Below, one piece after another: positions 1 to 11,070 of a DNA stretch of 64,000 bases. The position numbers were made by a program, and so were the translations under genes. The notes under the pieces were generated by a model that was given only the letters and a program-made list of their open reading frames with translations, was not told the origin of the DNA and did no database searches. The stretch comes from Clitopilus passeckerianus. Lineage: Eukaryota > Basidiomycota > Agaricomycetes > Agaricales > Entolomataceae. The DNA lies in the NCBI GenBank assembly GCA_944990035.1, contig CALYLX010000057.1:1-64000 (forward strand), read 5' to 3'. How positions within the stretch are numbered: the stretch's first letter is position 1; the number at the start of each line of letters is the position of its first letter.

Positions 1-64
1 TACTTCGTTCAGTTACGTATTGCTAAGGTTAATTGCGTCCTGTTACGAGAACTCATCAGCACCT
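1..64. other. Residual Nanopore native-barcode adapter (not genomic)
   Basis: Bases 1-24 match, from memory, the end of the Oxford Nanopore ligation adapter. Bases 25-32 (AAGGTTAA) and 57-64 (CAGCACCT) match the constant flanks of the native barcodes. The 24 bases between (33-56) match a native barcode, which I believe is NB20. The block is followed at once by telomere repeats, as expected when an adapter was ligated to the chromosome end and never trimmed. It should not be annotated as biology. Confidence 0.93.
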
Positions 65-205
65 AAACCCTAAACCCTAAACCCTAAACCCTAAACCCTA
101 AACCCTAAACCCTAAACCCTAAACCCTAAACCCTAAACCCTAAACCCTAAACCCTAAACCCTAAACCCTAAACCCTAAACCCTAAACCCTAAACCCTAAA
201 CCCTA
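65..205. repeat. Telomere, about 20 copies of CCCTAAA
   Basis: A perfect head-to-tail array of the 7-mer CCCTAAA (TTTAGGG on the complementary strand) with no interruption over about 140 bp. It ends at CCCTA followed by unique sequence. Its place beside a sequencing adapter shows the molecule ended here, so this is a true terminal array and not an interstitial one. The unit is one base longer than the TTAGGG usual in fungi. Confidence 0.95.
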
Positions 206-1131
206 GGTGTTCTCAGAGGGTTGTGCCCCATCTCGACAACTTCATCTTAGCGTGACAAGCCGGCTACTGATGCGGCCCGGTGTGCGCCACGTTGATCTTC
301 GTGAACGCGTCCTCAATGAGGGTTGGCCTCCATACTGAGCCTTGATGATGCCACGTTCTCATGTACTCGCTTCGTTTCTTGGTGTAATTAATTTAATTTC
401 AATTGAAATGATATTATACGACACACGAGAACTGTAACTAAGCGAGGCGAAGTGGTCAACGGGTGGGCTTAGGGATCCGCTCTCGAGGTGCTGGGTCCAC
501 TTCTGGGAGGACCGGATCCAACTTTTCGAAGGTCTGGGGGTTTCTCTAAAATAAAATTGAAGTTACCGAGTCTCTGAAAGTAATAAATAACTCATGGAAT
601 TTGTATCAACCTACGCCTTCTGAGCCTCGGTGCTACGCTAAAATACGATGGCATCTCTCCCAGAACGCTCTTGAGCCTCCCAACACCCGTCTGGCCACTT
701 CAGAATCTCGTTGGACCTACTCGACACAGAAGCACCTCCCCTATCCTTGGGCGATTGTTTGGTCTTGTTTTTGTACCCGTTTAGCCTCATTAATGGAATG
801 GGGATATGTGAGAGATACAAGTACTTCGGTTGAGAGAATAAGTGGCTGGCTTGAGGAAAGGTTGAGCTCGGATGAACCCACTTCGCATGTGACCAGTGAC
901 CAGGTGCGTCGATCATATTCAATGGTTACGAGCATGCACGGCCACTGAGTTCGCAAATAATGGTCGCAGATGGGTTCACAAATCGAACGAGATGACCCAA
1001 GAGTGATAGAGTAAAAGAAAATATGCAATTCATTAGGTTCATTGACGAGATCGTCAGAAATGACGGAATATATTAAAGAATCCCTAGTAAGAAACGTCGA
1101 ATTAATCTGAAAGTCACTACAATGCTCCTAC
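206..1131. other. Subtelomeric stretch without a supported gene
   Basis: Unique, mildly AT-rich DNA between the telomere and the sugar transporter. Open frames here overlap on opposite strands, lack recognisable domains and have no matching splice partners. A perfect 14-bp palindrome (ATTTCAATTGAAAT, 396-409) lies in an AT-rich patch. No RecQ-type subtelomeric helicase, which is common at fungal chromosome ends, is visible. Confidence 0.6.
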
Positions 1132-2837
1132 TCAAACCTCTGCCTTCAAATGCCCATCCTGGATACCCATTTGACCTGCGAAGGTTGTCGTAGGCTTCCA
1201 CTTGGCGGAGGTACGAGGGGTAGTCTCCTCAAACATGCGGTCGACTTGCTCGAGAGAGAGACCCTTGGTCTCCGGGATGAGGAAGTAGGCGTACACGAAG
1301 GCGCATGTGCAGAGACCTCCCCAGACGAAGAAGACATTGGACCTGAGGTTGCCCTGGTCGGGGTTGACCATGTAGGGGGTGATGACGGCGATGATGGTGT
1401 TCCAGAGCCAGTTGGAGGCGGTTGAGAGACCGACACCGCGGGAACGGATAGGGATGGGGAAGATCTCGCCGATGACGACCCATGCACCTGGACCCCAGGT
1501 GGAGGCGAAGAAGAAGATGAAGATGCAGATGAAGGCGATCTGAGCGTTGACGGCGGAGATGTTGTTGGCGATGGAAGCGGTACCCTCGGTGTGAGTGTGG
1601 TTGAAGCCGACAGTGTCACCGATGATAGCAACGAGGAACTGGCAGATAAGCATGCCAAGGGCTCCCCAGAGCAGGAGAGGACGACGACCGAACCTCTCAA
1701 TGGTCCAGAAGGAGATGGGAGTGGACAAGACGTTGATGAGGGTGAAGATGAGGGAGATGAGGAAAGTGTTTTTGATGGCGCCGGTGGACTGGAGGAAAGG
1801 AGTCGAGTAATAGAAGATGAAGTTGACGCCGGTCCACTGTTGCATCATCTGCAGGGAAGTACCGAGGATAGTGCGGCGAAGATTGCTCTTAGCCTCCCAA
1901 AGGCTGCCGGAGAAGCAGCTGGCCCAAGAAGCGAAGTAGCTGCCGGTAGGGATGACCCTCTTCTCGTATTCGGCGTTGGCGATGATTTCAGCGAGCTCGA
2001 ATTCGATGTAGTCGGAATCTCCGGCTTGGCCACGGAGGGAGGACAATGCCTTGCGAGCCTCGTCGTACTTGCCATGCTTGACGAAATAACGGGGGGATTC
2101 AGGGAGGAGGAAAAGACCAACGCCCAAAATGACACCCCATGCGAACTGGATGGCAATGGGGATACGGTACTGGCTAGTGTCTTTCCGGTCCTTGGCGGCG
2201 TAAACGACACAGGAGGCGAGGAGAATACCGATGGTGATGCAGAATTGGTAGCCTGAGACGAGGGCGCCGCGAACCTTCTTGGGGCAAATTTCGGACATGT
2301 ACATGATGATGGTGGCTGAGACATGACCGACACCGAAACCTGCGAGGAGACGACCAGCTACGATGAGACCGAGGGCGGTGTGCTTGTTGTCGACGGTTGT
2401 AGCGGTTTGAATGACGACTCCAGCAATGTAAACGAAGCAACCGATGATGATGGTAGTACGACGACCGTAAAAGTCCGCAAGGTCACCAGCCATGAGGGCA
2501 CCTGTAAGGAGACCTTATCAGCGAGGGATGAACTCGAAATGTAACAGGCGAACGTACCAAAGAACGTTCCGGCTGAAAGGATGGAGACAATGAGAGACTG
2601 GCGAGAACTGGCCAGTGCAGTTTTTCCTGGTCCTTCGACAGCTTCGATGAAGAGGCTCGAACCGGAGACACCGTTGATATAACCAGAGTCATAACCGAAG
2701 AAGATACCGCCGAATGTCGCGAAAGCGCAAGCCAAATAGGCCTTTACGGTGACAGGGGCTTCAATGCGCTCAATGTCGGTGGTGGCATTAGGGCCGACAT
2801 GCTGAGGGGGAGGTGAATCATGCTTCTCGGTCGACAT
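1132..2837 (-). CDS. MFS sugar (hexose-type) transporter
   Basis: A plasma-membrane sugar/proton symporter of the major facilitator superfamily, about 549 aa, the usual size. Exons are 2558-2837 and 1132-2501; the 56-bp intron opens with GTACGT and ends CTTACAG, restoring FFGALMAGDLADFYGRR. Family signatures are in order: GYDSGYINGVSG in helix 1, the D-x-x-GRR loop after helix 2, PESPRYF in the central loop, QQWTGVNFIFYYS in helix 7, ERFGRRPLL, WGPGAWVVIGEIFP, and PETKG near the C-terminus. The start is the first in-frame ATG, giving a 35-residue cytosolic tail before helix 1. The substrate cannot be told from sequence; glucose or another hexose is the family default, with quinate-type permeases as an alternative. 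It is the gene nearest the telomere. Confidence 0.93.
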
Positions 2838-3230
2838 GGTGGTTAGCTACTGTCGGACGAAGACCTAGAACCTAATTTCAGTAAAGAAATACGAAAACGA
2901 AGTTGAGACAGCCCACCGTGAACTACTCGAGCAAGAGGAGCGAACCAAAAAGGCAACGAAGACCAAGGTTTATGTAGTCGGAATCGGCTTGGCCCCATGG
3001 GGTGGGAATAACGCTGCACCCCATGGTCCCGTGCGAACCTCGATCACGCGCGCACATGGTCCCGCTCATTTTAAGGGTTCCTATCAATGATGGCGAGGTC
3101 AGGCCTGACCGCTTAACCCACTAACCCCGATCCTCCGTCTGACCCCCATTTTACCGTCAGACGGTCGTTTTGGCGACGAGTCAAAATTGAGTGATGAGAA
3201 CTTCCTCGATGAGAACTTCCTATGAGGTTA
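2838..3230. promoter_or_regulatory. Upstream region of the sugar transporter with repeats
   Basis: This lies 5' of the minus-strand transporter. It holds a perfect 9-bp inverted repeat (CCGTCTGAC at 3135-3143 and GTCAGACGG at 3156-3164, 12-bp spacer). It also holds three CATGG-containing boxes between about 2994 and 3062, two of them sharing CATGGTCCCG. A 15-bp tandem direct repeat (GATGAGAACTTCCT, starting at about 3193 and 3208) follows. Dyads of this kind are typical of dimeric regulator sites, but no binding protein can be named. Confidence 0.35.
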
Positions 3231-5442
3231 CATATACCCATCTCCAAGTTCAGCCTCATCTGATGCAACGCCTCAAGAATGCACTCAGTAGATCAATGTA
3301 TTTCTCGAATTCATGTTTCCAAATGCTGGTATTTCAGCCGACAATATCCTACGACTTTTCATATTCCGGCAGCTCGCGCCAGCATCTTTCCAGAACCGGG
3401 TTCCCAATCCACAGAAATATCCCAGAGCCTGCTGTATGTGCACTCATCCAGCCGATCGTCGTGCCTGACAACTCGTGACTCCAGTACATGTCCATGTGCT
3501 CCGCTCAAATACTCGAGTTTTGGGCCACGCATTTTCAAAATGCATAACTAGGGGCGACAAGCGAGCATGTGGAGAGGTGACTGTGGCAGGTGGACCGTCG
3601 TCGCGTCGTGAGCTCCTAAACCATCAGGCTGGTCGACCGGTTGCTCAGTCCGAGGTCAATTTGATTTGCTTTGGATGCAAGTGAGGTGACTTTGTCGAAA
3701 TATAACGAAATACAGAGTGAGGAGCGCGACAACGAGCAGCACAAGAGGCAATATCTCGGGAGGACAAAGCTCGTTCCGTTCACGGTCAACCAGAGTAGCT
3801 TCCGGTTGGGGAGGAGTGGCTCCACAGATGAGGAGGGATCGAGGTACTGTCAATAAGACCCAGAGTGGACAAATTTTTGGCGAGAACCGCTCGGACGACT
3901 ACCTTCGGAGGGCGTCGGCTTCTTAGGATTTGACGGGGTACTGAAGGAGTGGACCAATGGACCGGTCCCGCGCGGCAGAGGAGAGTTGCCTAGTATAGCG
4001 AATGCCTAATAATAATACAGCTGATGGGCAGCAGATGGCACCTAATGACACCGCACGATTGCCTTGTCGGCGGACGTCCTCGTCACTGTTTAGCCAGTTC
4101 CTGACGCCGAAGTCCAATGTTTCCGCCAGGTACCACCCGGAATACGCGTCTGAACGCCTCCACAGCTTCCCCAAGGTATCTCGGAGTTTGCTCAATGAAT
4201 TGGAGAAACTGAATGGATGGAAATTGGGTTCAATTCACTTCGTTAGACGAAAACCAGAAGAGGCTCCGGGCCTAAATTTGCGGAACGCGCCGAAGTATGA
4301 CATTCACGTGCTGAGTCAATTCCATGAAATGTTTGATCTCCGACAAAACGGCACAAATCAGTCTTCCCCTTTCAGAACAACGGGCTGATGATTGAGGTCA
4401 TCTTCTTCTCGAGGCAACCTTAAATCGATTCAACGAGTTCGCCTCGCATTTATGTACATATGTTCATCTGGTACTTAGAGGGCTTTTTCAAAGTTCTAGA
4501 AGGTTACCCCTGTTCTTAGTGGTGACTTTGCCCTGAAATAATGGGTCTGTCCCCTTTTTTCCCATCCACCTGCTTCGCCGCTTTTAGCACGTCACTGCAT
4601 CTTTTGGACGTGGGATGGACAGGCCGGCTGCATTGACGAGATACGACGTCCGCGCTGATATTCTTGCTGAAAAATCCTTGCTTAGTTGCCAAAACGTCGA
4701 GAAAGAGAGCGCACATTCAAGGCACATTAATGTTCTGGACAGTTTCATAGGACATGTTCGCAGAATTCAAAGGCTGCGTTAATCGAACTCGAGTCACTTA
4801 AAGATGTCATTCTTGAGTCCAAGACGTCCTGCGGAGCGATCGCCACCGGGGCCAGCAGAGACAATATCCGATCGGAAGATCGACATTGTCTAGCGTTCGT
4901 CGTCTAAACGCATTGTTCACTTGGCAGTAGTCACTGCCTGGAAACTTGTACGACGTTGGGTAATCTAATCAATACTCGAATTCCACTCAAGGAATTACCG
5001 ATAAGAAGAACGTCGTACGGTCAGTGACGCCAAGCGCTGACTCAAAGATCGATATATCGTCGTTTCTCAGGTCGGTGAACTCTGGCCATTTCGCTCCATA
5101 TTTATGGAAAGAACTTGAGGTCAATTCTCCCCACAGTCTCTTGGTATTCCCCGTCGGGGGAATACGACTTTGCGACTATCTTTCAACGTGGAGAAAAGCC
5201 CACTCCATACCGGGAGATTAACCCCATCGTTCAAGATTCGAGCCTTGAGCGGGGTAAGCCATCCGAACTTACATTGAGCACGTTCATTGAATATTCAGAC
5301 TAATATCAGTCAAAATACGCTTATTTACCCTATCGCTGCTCGGTGCTCAATTGTGAGGGTACCAAAGTCGAACCTCAGCCTTGAGTTAGTCTGAAGACGT
5401 GGGTCCCTGCGTACGGTGCTAGCTAATTTACTTATGTTGTGC
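3231..5442. other. Gene-poor stretch
   Basis: Short frames on both strands carry no recognisable domain, signal peptide or coherent exon chain. I see no RNA gene here. It may be decayed subtelomeric DNA. Confidence 0.5.
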
Positions 5443-5700
5443 TCAACTCGACATGTTAAAATGATGCCTACTTGCGCCAAACTTGCAAGAGCAACCTGGT
5501 TTGGCGTTGCAGTTAAGATTCGGCAGGCAAGGCAGGCTCAGGAAACTAGCATCCGCAGAGGCTGTAAGCCTCAATACATTCAGTGCACAGGAGAATAAGG
5601 CACCTGCTGCATTCACTTCAACGATGGCTGCCAAGGTATCCCCAACGATGAGGCTGAGAACAACGAAAGGAAGGACGGTGCCTAGTAGTAGGATCTTCAC
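5443..5700 (-). CDS. Doubtful small secreted cysteine-containing protein
   Basis: A single 85-aa frame that starts MKILLLGTVLPFVV, a plausible signal peptide (hydrophobic to about residue 26). Five cysteines follow (about 38, 58, 64, 70, 72), the last four in a tight C-x5-C-x5-C-x-C cluster. No intron is needed. Against it: no clear TATA box within 100 bp, an odd number of cysteines, and no family I recognise. It could be a real orphan secreted peptide, an exon of a longer gene, or chance. Confidence 0.3.
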   Translation of the reverse strand: MKILLLGTVLPFVVLSLIVGDTLAAIVEVNAAGALFSCALNVLRLTASADASFLSLPCLPNLNCNAKPGCSCKFGASRHHFNMSS

Positions 5701-6875
5701 TCGTCACTACGTAGAATATGACTCTATATTCTAGGTAGAGATTCCTCGGGAAATGTTCATACGGCAAACCTCCGATGCCGCGGGAGATTCACAACCCCAA
5801 TCCCTCCGGAAAAACCTGGTGTTCGTGTCTCATAGCTTGACCTATCATACGGCGTTCTGTCACTGAGGTTTACCCAGGTGACAACGGCACGACCATGGCC
5901 TGTTCTCTGGACACCCTCATATGGGGCCATAGAACCTTGGCTTCAGCGCCATAGGGTTGGGTGTTGACAACTTTAATAGTCTCTTTTCCTCGAGAACGAA
6001 ATCTATACCCGGTCTTGACAGCAATTTTCTTGCGAATTCTCCGTCCGGATCTGAAAATCGCGTCATCCCACGGAAAGAGATATGTAGAACGGATCATAGC
6101 CAGCGTCCCTCCTATTTTAAGTGACACCCATGTTGAACGGCTCCGAGCAGCTTTTTGCAAGCCGGAATGTCGAATGCATGTGATTAAACTGCACGGAGCA
6201 AGAGGGCCAACGGGCCGAACTCACTGGTTGAGGGCATAAAATAGAAGATTGGACGGACGGAACCAACTTGGTATCAAAGGTGATATGAGGCCTTATTTCT
6301 TCGGCCAAACATCGTCCTCGGTGCCTTACTCCCGGTAGGTCAGAATGATCTTGGAGAATCGCCTTGCATCCGAAAGACAGGATCTGTCTCATACTGACTT
6401 TCTTGGCGAGAAGCATGATAATTCACCTCCAAGTAGGCCCTTGCTGCTTTTGTCCTGACTTTAGGAGTCTTCGGAACCGGAATTGAGATCACTCTGCACA
6501 CACCCTAACCAGCCTGGGCGACGCTGGCAATGTGGCAATGCTGTATCTTCCTATCTATTACAATTATAATACCCAAGCCGTCTCAAAAAGGACGTTACAC
6601 CTGGGTTTAGTAGGGTACAGGTAGACGACCAGGGACAGCAGAACGCAGCTCGACAACGGAGAGCCCAATGCAGGTTACATACCTCAGGAATATGATATCC
6701 TAGAGCCCACCCCATGTAATTGCTGCCCAACGACCTGACTTGGATAGCTTCTAGCTCCTAGTAGGCGATGGGTAGTTTAAAAATTATGCGGATTGACAAT
6801 AAGAATAGAACAAGGATGGTATAGAAAGTGACAGTTAAAGCAAGAACATAAAGACTTCGACAAGGTATAACATGA
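5701..6875. other. Intergenic, 3' flank of the kinesin gene
   Basis: No supported gene. Open frames on the two strands shadow each other. The last few hundred bases are probably kinesin 3' UTR and terminator sequence. Confidence 0.5.
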
Positions 6876-9235
6876 TTATGATTTTGACTGCTTCTTCCCA
6901 ACGTTTATCTGCGTGTTATTGACCTGCAGAAGATGAGTATGCTACTGGATAGATTGACAAGGCGAGAACATACTTTGGTAGCGAACCTCAAGGACGTGAG
7001 CGACTCATTAAGGTGAGCAGCCAGTGGCGACAGATTCAGGAACATCTGAACGGCGAAGTAAGTCCTGAGTTTCATAGAGGCGGTGGCGGTGCATACCAGT
7101 GTTTTCGAATTGCCGCTCAGTGAGTTTTGTAGCAGGTAGGTCAACTGAAGTTTGAACGTCAGCATACTGAAAAGATGATATCAAATGTTGCATACCTTGG
7201 AGTTTCGGTATGGAATATGCTTCGCTTCCGCAGCTGCAGTACCGCTCTGTTGAGCAGTCGCACCCTTCTCGCCCAACGCAGCTATGACGTCTCCAAGAGC
7301 ACTCAGACTCTTGTTGATGCTCTGCGTCTCCTTGAGGCGGTCCTTGTCAGGTACGCCTTGCCCGGCGAAGCTGACGTTCAACCTCTCACTTCCAGCAAGA
7401 TCGACGAGGTTGAGACATCCCTCGCATTTGTCGCCGTTGATGTTGACACCTTTGATGCGGAGAGTGAAGACTGAGTGGGAGCGGGAAGACCGTTCGTTCA
7501 TCATGGTGGCGGCGACGCTTCGCCTCTTCTGAGCAGTATTCAGGAGTCCACGGACTTGTGTTGGTGTACGGAGTGGTACGACGGTAACGTCAGTCACCCG
7601 GGTAGTGCCAGCCTTGAGGTCGTGCTTGATTTCGTGCTTTTTCTTGTCGATTTCGTGGGTACCAAGGAGGTCGTTGATGGTTTCGTTATACTGGCAATAT
7701 TGGGTTAGGATGATGGTAGGCGAGGATATGATGATGCTTACGATTTCGAGGAATTGGCCCTCCATGGAGTATTCCCAGCCTCTCGACTTCATCTCCTCCG
7801 TCACCTTGAAGACCAGCTCCACCGCTCGAGGAATCATCCCCTCATTCTCCTCACTCCTTTCGCCTTCCATGGTAAAACTCTTCCCCGAGCCAGTCTGGCC
7901 ATAGGCGAAAATGCAGACATTGAATCCGTCGATGCAGCTCTGGGTGAGCATAGCGATTTCCTCGAAAACTTCGCTCTGAGAAGTACCAGGTGCGAAGACC
8001 CGGTCGAAGCTGAAGTTGTAGACTTCTCGTCGTTCTTGGCCCGTTGCACTCTCTGTCGAGGAGGCAAGTGCAATTTGGGTCTTGGTATCCTTAACGTCGG
8101 GGTACGTCATCTCTGCCGGCTCTACCTCCTCGATAGAGGCTGATGGCGAATCGGATGGTAATATTGGTCGAACACGAGCGAACACACGAATGTTGCCTTT
8201 GAGCTCCTGGACCATGTTGTGCAGCTTTCTCCTCGTCAACTCTCCCTCGAACACCTGCCGCCGCATGTCCTCCACCCCTTCGTTCTGGTCCTCAATCGTC
8301 CTCTTCAAGCTGGCGACCATCTTGGTGTAGGCTTCCACCTTCCCCCGCAGCGTCGAAATTTCCGTCTGGAGAGTAATCTGCTGCGAGCTCTGCTGCGAAA
8401 GAGCAGCCTTCAGCTGGGCGTTCGCCTGCTTCTCCTTCTCCAGAGCCTCCTTCGTCACGTCCAACTCCTCCCTCACACCTCGACATTCCCTCTCCTTCTT
8501 CCTCAAGTCATCCTCCAAATCCTCCAGCACTTTCGCATGCCGCCGCTTCAGTGCATCCACCTCCTCGCTCGCCACCATGAGCTCTCGCCGCTGGTTCATC
8601 TCGTGGGTTTTGGCGGCAGCAAGCTCCCTTGATATCGCAACGTGATTTGCTTGTAGTTCAGCAAGCTTAGCCCGTTCAAGCTCCATATCGTCGTTGAGCT
8701 GTGCAAGGTCTGCAGCACGAGCTTCCTCGATAGATGACAGCTGTGACTGCAAAGCCATCATCTTTCGTTCCTGTGCAGAGGCAGGAACCATGGGACGACT
8801 GCCAGTAGAAGCAACACGAGCATTGTTACGCGCTCGAGCTGCAGCAGGTCCCGACGAGGGTATACGAGCAGTAGGTCTAGTAGATGATGTTGGTGGAGCA
8901 CTCGTGCCTCTAACACCGACCCCAGCGCTGGCGGAGCGAGTGGTTGTTCTTGTGGGTGGGGCTTGCGGTCGAGTGAGAGGTTTTGGCAGCGAAGGGCCAG
9001 GGCCAGAGGGAACACCTCTCGGAGTATGTTTCGCACCGTTGGGCACGGAGCGAGATGGTTGTAGGGTTCCACGAGTTGGTCGAGTACCCGCACCAATCGC
9101 AGGTAGTTTACGAGGTTGGTCGAGAGCTTCTTGCTCGTTGTCAGAGTCAGACGACGAGATCTTGCGTTTTCTCTTCGATAAAGGCCCTACGGCCTGCGGT
9201 GGCGATGACTGGAGCCTTGGTAGGCGAGAAGCCAT
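6876..9235 (-). CDS. Kinesin-14, C-terminal motor (Kar3/Klp2/HSET type)
   Basis: A minus-end-directed microtubule motor of spindle and nuclear movement, about 718 aa. Five coding exons: 7742-9235, 7196-7690, 7097-7144, 6974-7045 and 6876-6923. The introns are 50-51 bp and all phase 0. The Ser/Pro/Arg-rich N-terminus (to about residue 150) would be the microtubule-binding tail. A long coiled coil spans about 155-345, and the kinesin-14 neck LKGNIRVFARVRP leads into the motor. The P-loop GQTGSGKS is near 446-453, with switch I NERSSRSHS, switch II DLAGSER, and the last motor segments SKLTYLLQNSLSG and LRFATKV. The motor at the C-terminus identifies the subfamily. The ATG (GCCATGG context) lies three bases after a 5'-UTR intron acceptor. 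Confidence 0.95.
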
Positions 9236-9238
9236 GGC

Positions 9239-9293
9239 CTGATGATTCAAGTCATTAGAATAGGCTTAGAGGCTTAAGCAATCTTGCTCTTAC
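9239..9293 (-). other. 5'-UTR intron of the kinesin gene
   Basis: GTAAGA donor, CTAATGAC branch-like sequence and ATCATCAG acceptor, 55 bp. The acceptor sits three bases before the kinesin ATG and so fixes the start at 9235; the upstream in-frame codons of the genomic reading frame are intronic. Confidence 0.7.
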
Positions 9294-10191
9294 CCGATAA
9301 GTTCGATCAGGAAAGCTGCTGCTGCAGAGTCCTGTAGTCCTGTAGACTTCTTTCCGCTCCTAATAAATTATAAGAATATGTTCCGACATAGAAAAAACCG
9401 AGTCAAGCACCTCTTGAAGGAGCTTGCCTTTGAGAAATTAATCGTTGAATTCACGAAGCTGCACAGACCATATTAGTAAGTTTTTTTGCACCAAGGCGTT
9501 CCGTACTCACGTATGCTTCCGCTCCTTGAATCGTGTCTTGGAGAATGTCGGGAACGGCCTTGAAGGTATGGCCTAGTACGCCTGGTCGTCGAGTTGAACG
9601 TCGTCGGCTGACACAAACAAGCCCAAACCGGCAGCTCAACGCGTCGTGATCACGTGCTGGCGCGTCTCCTATTGCGTGTTTATTACATAATCGGATCTTG
9701 AGCTTGAACTTGGTGAGAGCGAAGTGACCGCGAAGCGGTCAGAAAGGATTCTTGCTCGTACTGCCGGCTGTGAGATTGGGTGAGGTTAGGCGACAATGGG
9801 ATGCACTATGGTCAACAGTTCTCGAGACCGCGAAGGGAAACTACTGAAACAAGTCGAAGACCATTTTACCAAGAGCTATCTGGCTCAAACAAGGCTCAAA
9901 AGTTAAGGAGAACCCTCATGATTGAATGGCCAAACTAAGAAGTTGCTTGTACGCTGCCTAAGAGTGTTTATTTTGGAAGATCGCTCCAAGATGCATTAAC
10001 CTCCGCATCCGGAGTTTGCTAGGGCAAACGAGGAAAATGCGCCAGTTTTTTCAGGGGTACAGAGAACAGTGTTTATCGCCCTCAGAATCTCGCTACAATC
10101 GGAGAGCAAACAATTGGTGGATACATCATACAGCAAACAGCTTCACGTTGTACAGATGACAGCGAGTACAAGGTATCGAACTGACGATCGA
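9294..10191. other. Intergenic, kinesin promoter side
   Basis: Holds the kinesin 5' UTR and promoter and the 3' flank of the next minus-strand gene. No coding exon chain is supported. Confidence 0.5.
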
Positions 10192-11007
10192 TTAATCCGT
10201 ATCATTCATGCCAGTCTTCACCTTGGTATAAGAGTATGTTAGCATGGAATGCAGGGAACTGTAATGGTCAGTGCTTACATTGGCCCTCGGAAGTGCATGG
10301 ACTGAATCCCTTGTCAGTGGCTAATATTCGAGGATAGAAATCAGCAATTCCCTCTACAACAGAAACGTCCTGCGTTTACCTTGATCTGGGACAAATAATG
10401 ACCAGCCTTCGCGAGCGCCCTCCGGACCATATCCTTCTGCTCAGGAGTGAAATGCTTCCACTGGTCAGCGAATGCATTGTCCACCATCGCCATAAACCAT
10501 TTCGAGTATCCAATCAACGACTGCATTCTCCAGGAATTTGGAGACCAGAACTCACTTTCTGAGGATTCTTCTGGATCTTTCGTGGTGTATAAGTCCTGTC
10601 AAGAAGTCGAGAATATAGAAGAAATTGAGCAGAGCCTACCTCAGCCCATACAGCTTCTGCCTTCTTGAGCGCCTTCGTGACTAATTTGCGCTGCTTTGGA
10701 TTGAGAAACTTCATGGCTTCTTTGACGGTTTCATTCAGCAGTTTCACCATCTATTCGAGTAGCGAGCTAGTCAGTCTCGAAGAATAAAGCTTCGGATGCT
10801 AACGGAACTCACCTGCTCTGGCGTAGGCACATTTCCTCCAGGAGTCACCCCGGGAATATAAGAAGTGCCGTTGCCAGGATTCTCAGGCCAGTTTGCCTGG
10901 CGTTTGACAGGGACAACGGCGGTATTGCCATTATCCTGAGACGGAGCACCATTGACGAAGGCGGCAAGGGCGAAAGTAGAGAAAGTGAGAAGAGTCTTGC
11001 TGAGCAT
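10192..11007 (-). CDS. Small secreted protein with Kex2 site and duplicated module
   Basis: A five-exon gene for about 197 aa: 10813-11007, 10640-10750, 10380-10595, 10279-10320 and 10192-10221. All introns are phase 0, 44-62 bp, GT-AG. Residues 1-20 form a clear signal peptide (LLTFSTFALAAFVNG). A dibasic KR at 35-36 suggests Kex2 cleavage and a released product starting QANWPENPG. Two related helical modules follow. FLNPKQRKLVTKALKKA (80-96) aligns with HFTPEQKDMVRRALAKA (150-166), sharing P, Q, V, A, L, K and A at matching places. I do not recognise the family. It may act outside the cell as an effector-like or developmental protein, which is inference. A TATA box lies 54 bp upstream. Confidence 0.8.
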
Positions 11008-11060
11008 TGTCACAATCGAAATGTGGGTTGGTTGGTCGTTGAATCACCCCCGATTGAGCA

Positions 11061-11070
11061 AATATTTATA
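11061..11070 (-). promoter_or_regulatory. TATA box of the Kex2-site secreted protein gene
   Basis: TATAAATATT on the minus strand, its 3' edge 54 bp before the ATG at 11007. A canonical core promoter position for a short-leader fungal gene. Confidence 0.6.

Noticed and set aside
4002..4388. 128-codon plus-strand frame
   Set aside because: Composition is random-looking and no homologous pattern or splice signal supports it.
10520..10580. A 35-bp intron and 15-bp microexon in the Kex2-site protein gene
   Set aside because: Reading straight through gives one continuous frame after a single 44-bp intron, which is simpler and keeps the second helical module.
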